DNA of 64,000 bases from an uncultured Duodenibacillus sp. (GCA_944390145.1 CALXOY010000086.1:41865-105864); one strand, 5' to 3'. Counted from the first letter of the stretch, positions 52,117-61,878 are shown. Made by a program: numbers and translations. The notes: a model not told the origin generated them from the sequence alone.

Positions 52117-53991
52117 TCAAGCCCTGCCGTGGGAGAGGTACATCTCTTCAATCTGCGCGGCAAAGCGCTCGCTCAGGGGCTTGCGCTTGAGCTTCAAGGT
52201 GGGCGTGAGAAGTCCGTTTTCAATGGTCCAGGGCTGCAGCGTGAGCGCGACGCTGCGCGGCAGCGCATAGTGCGGGAAGTCCGCTGCAGCGGCTCTGGCG
52301 CGCTTGAGCACGGCCGAACGGACGGCGGTGCTTTGCAGTGCCGTCGGATCCTTCGGATCGACGCCGAGCTTGGAGGCAAATTTTTCCCATTCATTGGGGT
52401 TGAGAACGGCGATGAATGAAATGAAGGGCCTTGCCTCGCCCACCACGAAGGTTTGGGCAAACAAGGGGTCGGTTTCAAGCGCCAGCTCTAGATCCACCGG
52501 CGGTACTTTCTCACCGGTGCTCGTCACCAGAATCTCCTTGATGCGGCCGCGGATTCGCAGCAGACCCAATTCATTGAATTCCCCCACATCGCCCGTGGAC
52601 AGCCACCCGTCGGGCGAGAGCACGCGCGCTGTATCCTCGGGCCGGTTCCAATAGCCCTTCATCACGGAGGGGGCGCGGATCTGGATTTCACGCGTTTCGG
52701 GCGCCAGCCGCAGCTCCACATTCGGGAAGGGACGCCCGACCGTGTCGGGCTGATTGAGCTTCAAGCTGTTGCCGGCGATGATGGGGGAGGCCTCGGTCAT
52801 GCCGTAGCCTTGAATCGGTGCTATGCCCAGACCGCAGAACATGCGTGCGACCTTGTGGTTGAGCGCTGCGCCGCCCGCAATGGCGATCTTGAGCCTTCCG
52901 CCGAACTGCAGGGCAACCTTGTTGGCGACAAGCTTCTTGAGAAGCGGCCAGACAAAGGGATCGAGCCAGGAGAAGCTGCTCTCCGGCGCCTTCATCTGAT
53001 TGGCTTTGCAAAAGCGCCGCCAGCCGACGGTAACGCAGGCGTTGAAAAGAAAGCGCACGAGGCCGCTTTGCTTGCTCAAGCGGTCGAGAATGCGGGCGTA
53101 GATGCGCTCATAGATGCGCGGCACGGAAATCAGCACATCCGGCCGGATGGTGCGGAAGTCCTCGCTCAACAGCATGATCGAGCGGTTGTAGGCGATCGTG
53201 CAGCCCATGCCGAGGGCAAGGTAGTAGCCGGCCGTGCGCTCGAAGGTGTGCGAGAGCGGCAGAAACGACAGAAACACATAGCCCGGGTGCGGTGCCGGAG
53301 CAATATGGTCGAGCGTGGCAATGATGTTGGAGACGATGTTGGCGTGCGTGAGCATGACCCCCTTGGGCTTGCCTGTGGTGCCCGAGGTGTACACGATGGC
53401 GGCCAGATCCTCCGGATGCGGCCCTTCGGGCAGCTCGACTGTCTTGTGGCCGAGAGCCAGGAAATCGTCGATGCCGTAAATCTTCGGGCCGCCCCGCTTT
53501 TGCTTGGCCGGCGTCACTTCGTCCGTAAGCACCACGGTTTTCAGCGCAGGGAGTTTTTCGCTGACAGCCTCTATGGCAAGCCATCGCTCCAGCTTGTTTG
53601 TGATCAAGCACTCCGCACCGCTGTCGGCAAGGATGTAGGCCTGCGAGCCCGCCGTGTCGATGGCGTGAAGCGGCACGGGGATGCAGGCATTGGCAAGCGT
53701 CGACTGGTCGGCCAGAACATGGTCGACGGAGTTGTTGAGCAGGATGCTCACGCGTGAACCCCGGGAAAGCTTGAGGGCGGCAAGCGCTTTGCGCCACTCA
53801 AGAATGCGGTCGTTGAGTTCCAAATAGCTCAGCGGCACCCAGGTGTTGGTGGTGCGGTCAAACTGCTTGAGAGCGATTTCCCCGCCTGTGAGAGATGCCC
53901 GCAGGGGAACGAACTGGTCAAGCGTGGTGCACTTTTTCAGCGCGGCAAGACGCTGTGCGGAGTTGTCAACGTTTCTTTGATTGTTGGACAT
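52117..53991 (-). CDS. Long-chain acyl-CoA synthetase (AMP-forming)
   Basis: 624 aa, adenylate-forming family. The P-loop is YTSGTTGKPKGVMLTH, the A5 motif YGMTEASPII, and the A8 hinge GWLSTGDVGEFNELGLLRIRGR with the A10 Lys region near the C-terminus. The length and the RIKEILVTSTGEKVPPVDLE segment fit long-chain acyl-CoA synthetases of the FAA1/FadD15 type; it activates fatty acids to acyl-CoA at the membrane. No Shine-Dalgarno was seen before the ATG at 53991. It follows cysK on the same strand after 126 nt. Confidence 0.88.
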   Translation of the reverse strand: MSNNQRNVDNSAQRLAALKKCTTLDQFVPLRASLTGGEIALKQFDRTTNTWVPLSYLELNDRILEWRKALAALKLSRGSRVSILLNNSVDHVLADQSTLANACIPVPLHAIDTAGSQAYILADSGAECLITNKLERWLAIEAVSEKLPALKTVVLTDEVTPAKQKRGGPKIYGIDDFLALGHKTVELPEGPHPEDLAAIVYTSGTTGKPKGVMLTHANIVSNIIATLDHIAPAPHPGYVFLSFLPLSHTFERTAGYYLALGMGCTIAYNRSIMLLSEDFRTIRPDVLISVPRIYERIYARILDRLSKQSGLVRFLFNACVTVGWRRFCKANQMKAPESSFSWLDPFVWPLLKKLVANKVALQFGGRLKIAIAGGAALNHKVARMFCGLGIAPIQGYGMTEASPIIAGNSLKLNQPDTVGRPFPNVELRLAPETREIQIRAPSVMKGYWNRPEDTARVLSPDGWLSTGDVGEFNELGLLRIRGRIKEILVTSTGEKVPPVDLELALETDPLFAQTFVVGEARPFISFIAVLNPNEWEKFASKLGVDPKDPTALQSTAVRSAVLKRARAAAADFPHYALPRSVALTLQPWTIENGLLTPTLKLKRKPLSERFAAQIEEMYLSHGRA

Positions 53992-54117
53992 GTGGTGTCA
54001 GAGGGAGAAAGGCGCGGTTAAACGCCGGTCTTTCTCCCTGCCAGGTTTTGATGCGAGCCATTTTACAGTGGCCGTATTTGATGAAGATGACACGATTTTC
54101 GCGAATGTTAAGCGAAA

Positions 54118-55047
54118 TTAGCTGTTAAAGATGCCGGTTGAGAGGTATCTTTCGCCAGAATCGGGGAATATCACGACAATGCGCGCCTTGCTGAACTGCG
54201 GTCGGGCCGCCACCTCAATGGCTGCCTTCAAGGCGCTTCCCGAACTGATGCCGGCAAAAACGCTGTCGCAGGCAAGCACCCGGCAGGTTGCTTCAATGGC
54301 GTCATCGTCACTGACGGCGATCACTTCATCGTAAACGGATTGATCCAGTGTTCCGGGGATAAAGCCCGCCCCAATGCCCTGAATCTTGTGCGGGCCGGCC
54401 TTGCCGCCGGAGAGCACGGGGGAACCCGCAGGCTCAACGGCAATCACGCGGATGCCGGGGTTGCAGCGCTTGAGAAAGCGCCCGGCTCCGGTGATGGTGC
54501 CGCCCGAGCCGACAGCGCTGATGAAGACGTCAACGTCGCCCTGCGCATCAGCCCAGATTTCCGGACCGGAGGTCTCGAAATGAGCCCGAGCGTTGTCCGG
54601 GTTGTTGAATTGATCCGGCATGAAGGCGCCGGCGGTGGAGGCCACAATCTCGCGGGCCTTGTCAACAGCGCCCTTCATGCCGTCGGCAGCCGGCGTGAGT
54701 ACAAGTTCCGCGCCGTAGGCCTTTAAAAGATTGCGCCGCTCCAGACTCATTGATTCAGGCATGGTGAGCACGGCGCGGTATCCGCGGGCTCGGGCTGCCA
54801 GCGCCAGTCCGATGCCCGTATTGCCGCTGGTGGGCTCCACGATGAGGCCGCCCGGCTTGAGCAGTCCCTTCTCTTCGGCGGCCTTCACCATGTAGAGAGC
54901 CGCCCGGTCCTTGATGCTGCCGCCCGGATTGAAGCTCTCCAGCTTGGCAAGAATGGTGGCTTGCAGGCCGTACGCCTTTTGAATTCCCTTGAGTTCAAGA
55001 AGCGGCGTGCGGCCGATGGTTTCCGTGATGCTGTTGCAGATGTTCAT
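54118..55047 (-). CDS. cysK: Cysteine synthase A (O-acetylserine sulfhydrylase)
   Basis: 309 aa PLP enzyme making cysteine from O-acetylserine and sulfide. The PLP Lys46 lies in NPGGSIKDRAA, the substrate loop is EPTSGNTGIGLA (71-82), and the phosphate loop GSGGTITGAGRFLK is present. GAGGA lies 8 nt before the ATG. 39 nt downstream of slt on the same strand, so possibly co-transcribed with it. Confidence 0.94.
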   Translation of the reverse strand: MNICNSITETIGRTPLLELKGIQKAYGLQATILAKLESFNPGGSIKDRAALYMVKAAEEKGLLKPGGLIVEPTSGNTGIGLALAARARGYRAVLTMPESMSLERRNLLKAYGAELVLTPAADGMKGAVDKAREIVASTAGAFMPDQFNNPDNARAHFETSGPEIWADAQGDVDVFISAVGSGGTITGAGRFLKRCNPGIRVIAVEPAGSPVLSGGKAGPHKIQGIGAGFIPGTLDQSVYDEVIAVSDDDAIEATCRVLACDSVFAGISSGSALKAAIEVAARPQFSKARIVVIFPDSGERYLSTGIFNS

Positions 55048-55086
55048 GCAGATGTCCTCATGAAGTGGCCGGCAGCCGGGCCGGAC

Positions 55087-57777
55087 TCAAGGAATGATAT
55101 TGCCCGAAAGCGGCTGTGGCGCAATGCGGCCGAGAAGATCGGTAAGCCGCCGCGGGTTGTCTGTGTAGCGGGAATACTGAACCGTGTTGGCTGTGACGCG
55201 CATGACGTAGTCGCGGGTTTCCGTAAAGGGGATGGTTTCGGCAAAAAGCGCGCCCTCGACTTCGCGTGTGAGCGTCGAACGCCAGGCGGCCCCCCGCGAC
55301 GGCCCGGCGTTGTAGCTTGCCGTTGCCAGCGTGACGTTGGGACTCACGTTCTCACGCACCAGCCGCAGGTATTGGGTTCCCAGAAAGAGATTGGTCTCAA
55401 TGTCCGAGATCTGACTGTTTTTGTAGTTTTGCAGGCCGGTCTGCTTGGCCACCCAGCGGGCTGTGGCGGGCATGACCTGCATGAGGCCGCGTGCATCGGC
55501 CGAACTGCGCGCAACGCGGGTAAAGCGCGACTCCTGGCGGATGAGGCCGTAAACCCAGTCTTCGGGCAGCTGGGCGGCTTCAGCCGCTTTCCTGATTTCT
55601 TCGAGCAGGGGCTTGGGGTAGAGCTGGTTGAAGGCTGCGGCGCGTCCCGTGCTGGCCGCGGTGTTGATGCGGCGGTGATCCAGGCCGAGCGCTGCGGCAT
55701 ATTCGGCGATTTCAAGCCGCTGCCGGCTCTTCATGCCTCTGAGCGCCCAGTTCCACTCGCGGTGTCCTTCATGAGGAAGACCCAGGGCGTAAAAACGCAC
55801 GGCGCGCAGGACTGAGCCGTTGTGTGCGAAACGATTGAAGCTTTCTTTGGAAGGAGGCGGCGTCACCGATTCCGGTCCCTTGTAGTAGGGCTTGTTCAAA
55901 AAGTCGGCGGCCAGCAGGTTGTAGAACTCATAGCCCCGTGTGAGCGACTGCAGAAGCTTTTCGGCCTCGGCGCGTTTTCCGGTTTCGGCAAGCATGCGGG
56001 CCTTCCAATAAACCCAGTTGTCGGACTTTTTGACCGAAGGCGAAAGATCGTTGATGGCGGCAAGCACCTGCTGGGGCGTGCCGCTGCGAAGCGCCGTCCG
56101 GGCCTGCCAGACGAGAACGGTGGCGCCGTTCACAATCAGTGTGGAGGAGGCGGCGTTTTTCAATCCGCTGCCGGCAAGCTTGTAGTAGCGCAGGCTTGCG
56201 GCGTCCTGATCAACGGCGGCCTCATAGGCCAGGCGCCCCCACAAGAGAGCCTTCGTCGAGGCGTTGATGCGGCCGTCGGTGGCGTGCGCAATCTGCACGG
56301 CTGCCCCCAGATCCTTTTGCACGATGCGCAGACTGGCGGCAATCAGCATGCGCACGGGCTTGCGCTTGAGCGACTTGCGGTTGCGCTGCAGCCAGCGGCT
56401 GGGATTGGAGAGCATGCTCGAGAGCTCGCGCTTGTTGACCGGAAGCGCCTTGGCGGGGGTGTCTTTAACAAGCTGGGCGGCAAGCGCATAGCGCTTTTTC
56501 TGCAGCAGAATCAAGAGGTATTGCCAGGTCCAGCTCCGGTCGGCGGCAAGCGTTTTTTCGGCCAGCTTCCTGCAGGCGTCGATTTGCGGAACGCTGGTGC
56601 GCAGCAAAAGCCGTTTGGCCGCGGCAACCGCCTGAGACGAGGGCTTGGCTTTATCCAAGGCAAAGAAACTGCGCATGCACAGAATGTCGCGCTCTTCCTG
56701 ATTCCATTTCAACTTGGGGTAGAGCGAGGCAAAGCGCTTGGCGTCGTTTGCCCGAAACGCGTAGCGCGTCCAGTCGGTGCGCGCACGTTCAGCGAGATAC
56801 TCGGCGTCGTGCGCCTTGATGAACTGTGTGTAGCGCTTTTCGGTTGCAGCCGATAGTTTTTTTTCTGATTTGAGGTCGGCTTCGGCCTGGGCGTTGATGG
56901 CCCACAGTTCAACATAGCCCGCAAGCGGATGGCCTTTGACGCGGCCGGCAAGCGCCTGCAGCGTCTTGACGTCATTTTTTTGCATCGCCTGCTGCGCAGC
57001 AAGGATGTCGTCGTCGCCTGCAATTGCCTGGTCAAAGTCGGGCGGCAGCAGGGAGTCGGGAAGTGCAGGCGGCGCAATCAGGCGGTAGTCGGCTTTCCTA
57101 ACGGGCTCAATCACAAAGCCCTGCCCGGGTTTTTCTTGAACGGGTTCAGCCTGCGGCTGCTTTGGTGATTCTGCTGCCTGCGGGGCGCTTTCCTGGGGAG
57201 CTCCAACAACGCCGGGGTCGGCGTCAATCACCTCCACCGGTTTGGTCTGCTCGACGATTTGCGCGGAATTTCCTGCTGCGGCCGGCTCTTTTGCTGCAGG
57301 CGCAGGACTTTGAGCCGGCGTTGCGCCGGCAGGCAGCGCCAGCGTCTTGCCACTGAAGGTGGAGGTCGTCTCACGGATGCCTTCCGGGGATTGCGTGACC
57401 GTTGTTTCCCGGATGCCTGTTGCTGCGGGCGGAATCGAAACGTCGGGAATGGCCGCAGGGGCGACTTCCGTGGGATAGGCGTCAGGAGCTGCGGAGGGAA
57501 CCGTGACCAGCGCCTTTTCTTCGGCTTGCGCGGCGGCTTCAAGTGCTTCGGGGGTCTCGGTGCCGTCAAATTGAGATTGAATGCGTCCGATGCGGTTTTC
57601 TTCCATCTGGGCCGCAATTTCCTCTTCGGAAAGCTCACGCTGACGGATGGCCGTGAGTTCTTCGATGGCAGGCGTGGTGACTGCCGAAGAGGCGAGCAAA
57701 AGCGAATAGACTGTAGCAGCAAACGGCATTGGAAAAACTCGCAAAAGACGCTTGCCGCAAGGAAATGGCAGGCGCAC
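55087..57777 (-). CDS. slt: Soluble lytic murein transglycosylase with extended N-terminus
   Basis: 896 aa. The C-terminal lysozyme-like SLT domain (about 725-890) has the catalytic Glu in LIRQESRFTRVARSSADARG and GLMQVMPATARWVA. A long helical superhelix (U-domain, about 240-700) precedes it as in Slt70. Between the signal peptide and the U-domain lies an extra Ala/Pro/Glu-rich stretch of about 200 residues, making it longer than Slt70 (645 aa). The GTG at 57777 is chosen since it supplies the basic n-region (GKRLLR) of the signal peptide; the ATG at 57729 lacks one. Cleaves peptidoglycan to anhydro-muropeptides, the AmpG substrate. Confidence 0.85.
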   Translation of the reverse strand: MRLPFPCGKRLLRVFPMPFAATVYSLLLASSAVTTPAIEELTAIRQRELSEEEIAAQMEENRIGRIQSQFDGTETPEALEAAAQAEEKALVTVPSAAPDAYPTEVAPAAIPDVSIPPAATGIRETTVTQSPEGIRETTSTFSGKTLALPAGATPAQSPAPAAKEPAAAGNSAQIVEQTKPVEVIDADPGVVGAPQESAPQAAESPKQPQAEPVQEKPGQGFVIEPVRKADYRLIAPPALPDSLLPPDFDQAIAGDDDILAAQQAMQKNDVKTLQALAGRVKGHPLAGYVELWAINAQAEADLKSEKKLSAATEKRYTQFIKAHDAEYLAERARTDWTRYAFRANDAKRFASLYPKLKWNQEERDILCMRSFFALDKAKPSSQAVAAAKRLLLRTSVPQIDACRKLAEKTLAADRSWTWQYLLILLQKKRYALAAQLVKDTPAKALPVNKRELSSMLSNPSRWLQRNRKSLKRKPVRMLIAASLRIVQKDLGAAVQIAHATDGRINASTKALLWGRLAYEAAVDQDAASLRYYKLAGSGLKNAASSTLIVNGATVLVWQARTALRSGTPQQVLAAINDLSPSVKKSDNWVYWKARMLAETGKRAEAEKLLQSLTRGYEFYNLLAADFLNKPYYKGPESVTPPPSKESFNRFAHNGSVLRAVRFYALGLPHEGHREWNWALRGMKSRQRLEIAEYAAALGLDHRRINTAASTGRAAAFNQLYPKPLLEEIRKAAEAAQLPEDWVYGLIRQESRFTRVARSSADARGLMQVMPATARWVAKQTGLQNYKNSQISDIETNLFLGTQYLRLVRENVSPNVTLATASYNAGPSRGAAWRSTLTREVEGALFAETIPFTETRDYVMRVTANTVQYSRYTDNPRRLTDLLGRIAPQPLSGNIIP

Positions 57778-57788
57778 AACCTGACTCT

Positions 57789-58412
57789 ATGATAACGGCA
57801 AAAAACGGCATCGAACCCGACGGCGGGAACCGCAAAGAGCTGCGCAGAACGCTTTTGAAAGAGCGCAGGAAAGTGCAGCTGGACGTTCCCGATGTTGTCG
57901 GCAGGCTCGCAGCCTGCGCCGCACATTGGCTCGACGGGCAGGACTGCATGAGGGTCGGGTTCTACCGGCCGGTTCGCGGTGAACCGGATCTCACCGACGT
58001 GTTCTCCCGGTGGGTGAAGGCTGCCCCCGGACGCAGCCTGTGCGTACCTGTGGTGGATGACCTTGAGCGCAAAAGCATGCACTATGCGCTCTGGACTCCG
58101 CAGGCGGTGCGGGCGGGGGCCTACGGCATTGAAGAGCCGGCCTTTGATGCGCCGGTGGTGCCGCAGGTGATTTTTGTACCCTGCGTCGGGGTGACGCGGC
58201 AGGGATACCGGCTTGGCAACGGCGGCGGGTTCTTTGACCGGTGGCTTGCCGAGCAGAGCCGGCGAGGCAGACGCCCTGTCACGGTGGCTGCGGCTTTCGA
58301 CTGCCTGGTGACGGATCGCTTCGTGCCCGAGGATCATGATGAGCCGCTTGACTGGATTCTCACCGAATCGGGCTGCCGGCGTGCATTTTCCAGCAAAAAG
58401 CCGCAGCGCTGA
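57789..58412 (+). CDS. 5-formyltetrahydrofolate cyclo-ligase
   Basis: 207 aa from the ATG at 57789. Converts 5-formyl-THF to 5,10-methenyl-THF using ATP. The N-terminal RKELRRTLLKERRKV and the GNGGGFFDRWL motif near the C-terminus (nucleotide site GxGGGxYDR) identify the family (YgfA/FAU1). No clear ribosome site, so the start is uncertain by some codons. Divergent from slt (11 nt) and convergent with ahcY; the terminator of ahcY overlaps its last codons. Confidence 0.87.
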   Translation: MITAKNGIEPDGGNRKELRRTLLKERRKVQLDVPDVVGRLAACAAHWLDGQDCMRVGFYRPVRGEPDLTDVFSRWVKAAPGRSLCVPVVDDLERKSMHYALWTPQAVRAGAYGIEEPAFDAPVVPQVIFVPCVGVTRQGYRLGNGGGFFDRWLAEQSRRGRRPVTVAAAFDCLVTDRFVPEDHDEPLDWILTESGCRRAFSSKKPQR

Positions 58413-58425
58413 CAGGCTGCGGCTT
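58395..58425 (-). terminator. Terminator of ahcY
   Basis: AAGCCGCAGC (58398-58407) pairs with GCTGCGGCTT (58416-58425), and on the - strand five T residues follow (58399-58395). It overlaps the 3' end of the cyclo-ligase gene on the other strand. Confidence 0.8.
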
Positions 58426-58459
58426 CTGGCTGGAACGCCCCGAAAACGGGACCTTCGTG

Positions 58460-59860
58460 TTAGTAGCGGTAGTTTTCGCTCTTATAGGGCCCTTCGACCT
58501 TGACGCCGATGTAGTCGGCCTGTTTCTGCGTGAGCACCGAAAGTTCGGCATTTAAGCGCGTCAGCTGCAGACGGGCGACCTTTTCATCCAGGATCTTGGG
58601 CAGGATGTAGACGCCGACCGGATACTTGTCGGTGTTGTTGAAAAGTTCGATTTGCGCCAGAACCTGATTGGCAAAGGAGCTCGACATCACGTAGGAGGGA
58701 TGCCCGGTGGCGCAGCCGAGGTTGACCAGACGGCCTTCGGCAAGCAGGATGATCCGGTTGCCCGAGGGCAGCACGATGTGATCGACCTGGGGCTTGATGT
58801 TTTCCCACTTGTACTGCCGCATGGAGGCGACGTCGATTTCGCTGTCGAAGTGGCCGATGTTGCAGACGATGGCCTGATCCTTCATGCGCAGCATGTGCTC
58901 GTGCGTGATGACGTGGTAGTTGCCGGTGGCCGTGACGAAGATGTCGGCCTTGTCGGCCGCCCAGTCCATCGTGACGACGCGATAGCCTTCCATGGCGGCC
59001 TGCAGGGCGCAGATCGGATCCACCTCGGTGACCCAAACCTGGGCCGACAGGGCGCGCAGAGCCTGGGCGCAGCCCTTGCCCACGTCGCCGTAGCCGCAGA
59101 CGACAGCGATCTTGCCCGCCACCATCACATCGGTGGCGCGCTTGATGCCGTCAACGAGGGACTCGCGGCAGCCGTAAAGATTGTCGAACTTGCTCTTGGT
59201 GACGGAGTCGTTGACGTTGATCGCCGGAATTTTGAGTTCGCCCTTGGCTGACATCTGGTAGAGGCGGTGCACGCCGGTGGTGGTTTCTTCGCTCACGCCC
59301 TTGATGTGCGCAAGGCGCTTGGAATACCAATGCGGATCCTGCTGCAGATGACTGCGGATGGCGGCAAAAAGAACCTTTTCCTCTTCACTTTCAGGCTTGT
59401 CCAGTACGGAGATGTCGCTTTCGGCCTTGGTGCCCAGATGCAGCAGGAGCGTTGCGTCGCCGCCGTCGTCGAGAATCATGTTGGAGAAGCCGCCGTCGTC
59501 CCACTCGAAAATCTTGTGCGTGTAATTCCAGTAGTCGGCGACGCTTTCTCCCTTAACGGCAAAAACGGAAACACCGTCGGCGGCGATGGCTGCCGCCGCA
59601 TGGTCCTGCGTGGAGAAGATGTTGCAGGATGCCCAGCGGACTTCCGCTCCCAGGGCGGTGAGCGTTTCGATGAGAACCGCCGTCTGAATGGTCATGTGAA
59701 GGCTGCCGGAAATGCGGGCCCCCTTGAGCGGCTGGGCAGCGGCGTACTCCTTGCGGATGGCCATTAGCCCGGGCATTTCGGTTTCAGCAATGCGGATTTC
59801 CTTGCGGCCCCAGTCTGCGAGGCCGATGTCGGCGATGATGTAGTTTTGGGTTGCGCTCAT
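58460..59860 (-). CDS. ahcY: S-adenosylhomocysteinase
   Basis: 466 aa. It cleaves S-adenosylhomocysteine (SAH) to adenosine and homocysteine and so clears the product inhibitor of methyltransferases. The NAD-binding segment [15 protein letters not shown] and the substrate motifs [23 protein letters not shown] and [11 protein letters not shown] are all present. The ATG at 59860 has a perfect AAAGGAGGT 7 nt upstream; a GTG three codons earlier overlaps that site. It is controlled by an SAH riboswitch in its leader and ends at a strong terminator, as a single gene. Confidence 0.97.
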   Translation of the reverse strand: MSATQNYIIADIGLADWGRKEIRIAETEMPGLMAIRKEYAAAQPLKGARISGSLHMTIQTAVLIETLTALGAEVRWASCNIFSTQDHAAAAIAADGVSVFAVKGESVADYWNYTHKIFEWDDGGFSNMILDDGGDATLLLHLGTKAESDISVLDKPESEEEKVLFAAIRSHLQQDPHWYSKRLAHIKGVSEETTTGVHRLYQMSAKGELKIPAINVNDSVTKSKFDNLYGCRESLVDGIKRATDVMVAGKIAVVCGYGDVGKGCAQALRALSAQVWVTEVDPICALQAAMEGYRVVTMDWAADKADIFVTATGNYHVITHEHMLRMKDQAIVCNIGHFDSEIDVASMRQYKWENIKPQVDHIVLPSGNRIILLAEGRLVNLGCATGHPSYVMSSSFANQVLAQIELFNNTDKYPVGVYILPKILDEKVARLQLTRLNAELSVLTQKQADYIGVKVEGPYKSENYRY

Positions 59861-59907
59861 CTCGCGCACCTCCTTTAATGAATGGAAAAATGAAAAAGGA
59901 TGGAAAA

Positions 59908-60027
59908 CGCGAGCGCCGTTTGGAATGCGCAGCTGGTTGTATCAGCGCGGCGGAATCTTCCTCGAGCCTGGACGCACAAAGGGGCGCAATGAACCCCCAG
60001 CGCGCTTGCAGCGCTCCTCGAGAAAAG
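59908..60027 (-). promoter_or_regulatory. SAH riboswitch upstream of ahcY
   Basis: On the - strand the leader contains the conserved core of the S-adenosylhomocysteine riboswitch. P1 pairs CUUUUCUCGAG (60027-60017) with CUCGAGGAAG (59966-59957), ten base pairs including wobbles. The conserved GAGCGCUGCAA (60016-60006) follows the 5' arm, and CCAGG precedes the 3' arm. The 3' AACGGCGCUC (59920-59911) supplies the pseudoknot partner GCGCUC for GAGCGC. P2 and a variable hairpin fill the rest. The gene it controls, ahcY, is the classical target; SAH binding normally turns expression on. Confidence 0.93.
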
Positions 60028-60035
60028 CCATGCGC

Positions 60036-60041
60036 ATTATA
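60036..60041 (-). promoter_or_regulatory. -10 element of the ahcY promoter
   Basis: A consensus TATAAT on the - strand (60041-60036) places transcription start at about 60029, just before the riboswitch. The -35 region is weak. Confidence 0.6.
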
Positions 60042-60173
60042 AGTGTGCCCGGCGCAGCTCGTGGATTTTCCCGGCAAGTTGTTGAATTTCAAGGCTTTTT
60101 ATCCTGCAGTGCGCTCTGATCCGGGACGGCCGTAATGCGTTATCCTGCACACATTGCAGAAGGCGAATCAAAC

Positions 60174-60746
60174 ATGAAGGAAAAAGAACCCACCTCTATT
60201 TTTTTGGTCGGAATGATGGCCAGCGGCAAAACCACGATCGGACGCCATCTGGCCGAGCGCCTTGGCTGGCGTTTTTATGATGCCGACCATGAAATCGAAG
60301 CCCGCAGCGGCGTTTCCATTCCCTACATTTTCGAGCAGGAGGGCGAAGCGGGGTTCCGTGCGCGGGAAACGCAGATGCTTGCTGAACTGACAAGTCTTGA
60401 CGGCGTGGTGGTGGCGACCGGCGGCGGCGCTCCGATGTTTGAGATCAATCGCAGACTTCTGGCAAGAGGTCTGGTGATTCAGCTTGCCTCCAGCATTTCC
60501 GACATCATTGAACGCACCCGGCATGACACGGGCCGTCCTCTGTTGGCGGGCGAAGACCGGGTGGATCGGATCCGAAAAATCATGTTGGAAAGAGGACCGG
60601 TTTACGATGAGGTGTGCGATGAAAAAGTGACGACATCCCGCAAAGCCGTAGAAACAATTGTCGATAAACTGCTTGCGCTCGATAGTGTTCGTGCCGTGCG
60701 GGCCCGCTGTGAGGCGCGCCGGAAAACGCAAGGAGAAGGGAATTGA
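60174..60746 (+). CDS. aroK: Shikimate kinase
   Basis: 190 aa. Phosphorylates shikimate in aromatic amino-acid synthesis. The Walker A is GMMASGKT (13-20); the shikimate-binding Asp is in DADHEIE, Arg in GFRARE and the GGG in ATGGGAP; the LID has RTRHDTGRPLL. The ATG at 60174 begins family similarity and has AAGG upstream; an earlier ATG at 60135 is unlikely. Its stop overlaps the aroB start. Confidence 0.94.
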   Translation: MKEKEPTSIFLVGMMASGKTTIGRHLAERLGWRFYDADHEIEARSGVSIPYIFEQEGEAGFRARETQMLAELTSLDGVVVATGGGAPMFEINRRLLARGLVIQLASSISDIIERTRHDTGRPLLAGEDRVDRIRKIMLERGPVYDEVCDEKVTTSRKAVETIVDKLLALDSVRAVRARCEARRKTQGEGN

Positions 60747-61831
60747 TTGAATTGACTGTGGATCTGGCAGGCCGTGCGTATCCGATTCATATCGGCGCAG
60801 GTGCAATGAAGCTGCTCGGAAGCGAATTAAAGAGGCTTGGCGCCACCAAAGTGCTGGTGGTGACCAACGCTACGGTCGGGCCGCTCTATGAGCAGGCCGC
60901 TTTGCAGAGCATCCGCGCGCAGCTGCCGGAGCTTGCCGTTTCAGTTGTCACCCTTCCCGACGGAGAGTGCTACAAGGATCTGCATCACATCGAGCAGATT
61001 CTGTCGGCGGCAGTGGACGCCGGGCTTGACCGCAAGAGCTATATGGTGGCCCTCGGCGGCGGCGTCATCGGCGACATGACCGGATTTGCGGCGAGCATGT
61101 GGATGCGCGGCATTGACTTCATTCAGGTGCCGACAACGCTGCTTGCCCAGGTCGACAGCAGCGTGGGCGGCAAGACGGGGGTGAATCTGCCCTCAGGAAA
61201 GAATTTGATCGGAGCCTTTCATCAGCCCCGCTCCGTGATTGCCGACACCGCTGTTCTGAAGACGCTGCCCGCGCGCGAAATAAGTGCGGGCATTGCCGAA
61301 GTGATCAAGTATGGACTGCTCGGCGATGCGGCGTTTTTCTCCTACCTAGAGGAAAACATGTCCCGGCTGCGCGCGCTCGATGAAGAGGTTCTCAAAAAGG
61401 TTGTGGCGCACTGCTGCGAAATGAAAAAGGAAATCGTGCGAGAGGATGAGCGTGAGTCGGGGGTGCGCGCCAAGCTCAATCTCGGGCACACGTTCGGGCA
61501 CGCCATTGAAAAGCTCACGGGATATTCGGCGTGGCTGCATGGCGAAGCGGTGGCGGCTGGCTGCGTCATGGCCGCCATGCTGTCCGAGGAAACCGGCAGG
61601 CTTCAGCGAGAGGATGTCGACAGGATAAAAAAGCTGATCCTTGCAGCCGGACTGCCCGCCGGCATCGCCGGCCTTTCCAAGCAGGCCGCCCTGCGGGCCA
61701 TGGCGAGCGACAAGAAGTCGGTTGCAGGCGTCATCCGCTTTGTTCTGATGCAGGGCATTGGAACAAGCCTTGTATCCACGGTGGACGCCGAAGCGCTTGA
61801 CTCCGTGATGAGCCGCAGCGGCTGGATTTAG
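60743..61831 (+). CDS. aroB: 3-dehydroquinate synthase
   Basis: 362 aa. NAD- and metal-dependent second step of the shikimate pathway. Motifs include DGECYKDL, ALGGGVIGDMTGFAAS, PTTLLAQVDSSVGGKTG, and metal ligands Glu in GIAEVIKYG and His in NLGHTFGHAIE. It starts at a TTG (60743) overlapping the aroK stop, with AGGAG 7 nt upstream; no ATG lies near. Operon aroK-aroB, the usual proteobacterial order. Confidence 0.95.
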   Translation: MIELTVDLAGRAYPIHIGAGAMKLLGSELKRLGATKVLVVTNATVGPLYEQAALQSIRAQLPELAVSVVTLPDGECYKDLHHIEQILSAAVDAGLDRKSYMVALGGGVIGDMTGFAASMWMRGIDFIQVPTTLLAQVDSSVGGKTGVNLPSGKNLIGAFHQPRSVIADTAVLKTLPAREISAGIAEVIKYGLLGDAAFFSYLEENMSRLRALDEEVLKKVVAHCCEMKKEIVREDERESGVRAKLNLGHTFGHAIEKLTGYSAWLHGEAVAAGCVMAAMLSEETGRLQREDVDRIKKLILAAGLPAGIAGLSKQAALRAMASDKKSVAGVIRFVLMQGIGTSLVSTVDAEALDSVMSRSGWI

Positions 61832-61840
61832 AAAGAGTCG

Positions 61841-61863
61841 GGAGTCCGCCGCCGACGGACTCC
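61841..61863. terminator. Hairpin between aroB and the M61 peptidase gene
   Basis: GGAGTCCG (61841-61848) pairs with CGGACTCC (61856-61863) over a 7-nt loop, between convergent genes. It lacks a T-tract, so termination strength is unknown. Confidence 0.45.
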
Positions 61864-61878
61864 AGGCTCAGAGCAGGC

